DNA of 24,803 bases from contig CM044489.1 of assembly GCA_024364805.1 (NCBI GenBank), positions 6,671,510 through 6,696,312 on the forward strand, written 5' to 3'. Shown here piece by piece: positions 22,526 through 24,803 of this stretch. A model generated the notes under the pieces. It did no database searches and was not told the DNA's origin. It saw nothing but the letters and a program-made list of their open reading frames with translations. Made by a program: the position numbers and the translations under genes. Source of the DNA: Euprymna scolopes. Its lineage: Eukaryota > Mollusca > Cephalopoda > Sepiida > Sepiolidae. Within the stretch, counting starts at the first letter, position 1. Every line of letters begins with the position of its first letter.

Positions 22526-22735
22526 TAGCAAGCCGCTGGACGTTGTCAGGTCGTAAAATACGCTTAATTATGATTTTAAATAATACAAATTACATATTGA
22601 TTATTATAGTATATTGGACCAACTATATAGTAATGATTTAAAAGGTTTCAAAAAGAATGCTTCGCCACCACCGAGAATCGAAACCAAAATTTTAGCTCAT
22701 GATTTACTATATCATTGACGGTAATGCCTACTCTA
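22525..22735 (-). mobile_element. tRNA-headed SINE-like element ending at (TA)n
   Basis: On the minus strand there is an A-box-like TAGGCATTACCG (about 22732), then AATCATGAGC in the anticodon region, and GGTTTCGATTCTCGGTGG (B box / T-arm, plus 22668-22685) at tRNA-like spacing of about 47 nt. A body follows and ends GACCTGACAACGTCCAGCGG then CTTGCTAG, directly before the (TA)n tract. A SINE with a TA-repeat tail fits. The last ~30 nt also resemble a Helitron 3' end (short hairpin-like stretch then CTAG), so a Helitron carrying a tRNA-like region is the alternative. Confidence 0.5.
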
Positions 22736-23106
22736 TGAAGACATGCTTACTATAAGGCTAAAAATTATAACATAGACCAATAGCTATTACGTTACGCAAG
22801 CATATTAGTAATGCCTTCGTTAGACCTTCACGTGGCAAATTCCATTTTTTTTTCTTTTTACATTTTTGCACCGATTATTCCCAGCTAAATCCATCCCGAA
22901 TATAAAGATTCCCAGCTAAAACGCAAATATAAAGTGTAACTTAGTTTCGAATAACCGTTATATTAAACTTCATGTATGTAGACAAAAAACTGACAGGGAA
23001 GTATGTTAGGGAAGATTTTAAACAGATATATATATACGGATACATAAATATGATGAAAATAATGGATATAGTATTCCAAGAAAATAGGGTAATTAAATGG
23101 AAGAAA

Positions 23107-23146
<40 letters not shown>

Positions 23147-24069
23147 AATATATATTGTTACTTATTAAGTTATACTTAACTTACACTTACACCTACGTAG
23201 CACCTTCTGCGTGCAGAGACTTCAGATGTACAAAAATGCAATAAAAATGTCCATATCTATCGTCATATCTCACTACTAAGCTCCGTTTTAGTATAGAGAA
23301 CTACTTAAATAAACATATATAATAGATACATAATTAACCTAATCATATAGTGTTTGTGTGTGTTTCTTAGTGTGGGTCTCTGCACATGTAAGAATACCAG
23401 ACATTTCCCATAGATAACATACGAGCACGCAATAGGAATAAGAGGTTGACTAGTGTAGATGTCATCTAGACGCAACCACATATATATTAAGTGATAAGCA
23501 TAGAAGCATTAAGTAGACAGAAAATGGGTAAGGGTGAAGTGGGGGACATAAAAGTAAGGACACTGAGTTCTAGAAAGTAATGGAACAGGGGAATTTTAAG
23601 ACAAATTCACGGGATATATATTTTAATTAATAATTAATCATGTGTCTGTCTACCTGTCAATTGGTCATTTATTGCAAGCACAACTATTCGACATAATTGC
23701 ACTATATCATACAGACAGTATCAGTTGTATGCTGGATGTGTCATGCAGACATTAACATTAAGATAATACTGATACAGTTAACACATGAAACCTATTTAGA
23801 ATTCTTGATTCATGATACAGGTTACCAAAATTAAAGCGTGCTAATTAAAACACGTTTATTACTGATAATAACAATTAGCATGTTTTAAAAACTGAAATAT
23901 TTTTTACGATTTAACAAATTTTGCATGATGATAAAAAGTGTATTCCTACTACAGCTACTATTGCAACTACTATGACTAGAAGTAAGGGTAGTATTGCTAG
24001 AGGTATTATTAATTATAGTGCCGGTTATACTATCAAGTTGAAAAGAAAGTGCTTGCGGTTCGTAACTTC
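22736..24069. other. AT-rich non-coding DNA with minor simple repeats
   Basis: A TA tract with interruptions lies at 23110-23155, and a degenerate trinucleotide stretch (ACTACTA-like, then AGTA/GTATT) at about 23943-24015, which gives an S/T/N-rich minus-strand frame. No gene is recognised. Confidence 0.6.
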
Positions 24070-24093
24070 TAGCAAATAGCAAATAGCAAATAG
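24070..24093. repeat. Short tandem repeat CAAATAG x3
   Basis: The sequence TAG is followed by three copies of CAAATAG. It lies just upstream of the point where LINE similarity begins (about 24085-24115). Confidence 0.9.
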
Positions 24094-24803
24094 GATCTTG
24101 AACAGAAACGTGCGCTTATCCCAACCATTATCAATGGACTAGAGGTCATCTCGACAGCATCCGACAAGGCCAAACTATTTGCCAAAAACTTTTCGGCAAA
24201 GTCTACCCTGTGTGGCGAAGGCCATCAACTCCCCATATTCCCTCCTATAACAGACAACACGCTATGCAACATACAAATATATGTGCGGGAGGTCGCCAAG
24301 CTAATCAAGAACCTTGACTCCAGTAAAGCAACTGGTCCCGACGATATTCCAATTATAGTGTTAACACAATTACAACCAGAACTTGCCCCCATACTTTCAA
24401 AACCGTTAAATCGTTGCCTTAAGGAGAAGTGCTTTCCAACACCCTGAAAAACCTCATCAGTATGTCATGCATTTAAGAATTCGAGTGATATGTCACCCCT
24501 CTCTCAGTACAAACCACTAAGTCAGGAGACTTATTGGTTTGTACTGAGAGAGGGGTGACATATCACTCGAATTCTTAAATGCATGTGTGTAATGAGTAGG
24601 TTTCTGGAATCCACAATAAATAGAGAAGTAGTCAACCACCTCTGCAGGAAAAACCTTCTTAGCGACACGAAATATGGTTTTCGCTCTGCTAGATCTACAG
24701 CAGATGCGCTAACGTTTATATATCTTAGGATTAGCGAATCTCTTGACAAAGGCTTGATTTCTTGGGCAATTGCTCTCGACATATCAAAGGTCTTCGATAA
24801 GGT
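24085..24803 (+). mobile_element. LINE RT fragment (family A/A' relatives), cut by window end
   Basis: One frame (phase of 24115) reads LIPTIINGLEVISTASDKAK, LFAKNFSAKSTL, REVAKLIKNLDSSKATGPDD, IPIIVLTQLQPELAPI, then after an in-frame TGA (in the FPTP*KTSS segment, where family members have Trp) FKNSSDMSPLSQYKPLS. A foldback insertion follows (about 24520-24588), after which the same frame resumes VMSRFLESTINREVVNHL, LLSDTKYGFRSARSTADAL and ALDISKVFDKV at the end. These are the finger and palm blocks of a non-LTR RT up to motif A. Visible lesions are one stop and the foldback, so it looks younger than the other copies. Confidence 0.93.
24466..24585. repeat. Perfect inverted repeat, 51-bp arms, 18-nt spacer
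   Basis: The left arm 24466-24516 and the right arm 24535-24585 are exact reverse complements with no mismatch. The spacer is 24517-24534. The left arm is LINE coding sequence in its normal orientation; the right arm is the flipped copy. The reading frame is kept across it (24115 and 24592 share phase), but a stop lies inside the flipped arm. Confidence 0.97.

Overview
The window looks like gene-poor, AT-rich animal DNA that has been built up by transposable elements. I found no host protein-coding gene, rRNA, functional tRNA or CRISPR array that I can support. The long perfect (TA)n tracts, (CAT)n runs, tRNA-headed SINE-like pieces and many decayed copies of non-LTR retrotransposons with the C-terminal signature 'RPxMEYCCHIWAGA ... 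QPLSHRRDVASL' point to a lophotrochozoan. A cephalopod such as an octopus is my best guess. That is an inference from repeat style, not from any diagnostic gene.

Layout: 1-2687 is unassigned AT-rich DNA with one TA/GA microsatellite. 2688-6569 is an old Ty3/Gypsy LTR retrotransposon with both short LTRs and a 5-bp target duplication. 6570-8600 is unassigned apart from a strong 35-bp hairpin (8209-8295). 8600-9010 is a LINE C-terminal fragment. 9390-11090 is a second Gypsy relic with an antisense LINE fragment (10094-10712) inside it. 12017-13075 is a minus-strand LINE copy that keeps its 3' UTR and poly(A). 13512-13644 is a perfect (TA)n of 133 bp. 15127-15375 and 16061-16313 are two inverted-repeat (foldback/MITE-like) structures associated with (TA)n. 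15464-15912 and 20810-21610 are two copies of one LINE subfamily, the second carrying the cleanest ORF in the window (195 aa). 17110-18908 is a nested LINE: family A split by family B, with a short shared flank ACTTC. 19630-19835 is another LINE piece. 20296 may be a Helitron-like 5' end, and 22525-22735 is a tRNA-headed element that runs into a (TA)n tract. 24085-24803 is a relatively fresh LINE RT fragment, cut by the window edge, containing a perfect 51-bp inverted repeat.

The elements do not work together as a pathway. The interest lies in nesting order, foldback duplications, and the repeated association of inverted repeats and element ends with (TA)n. I did not find a new protein-coding system here.
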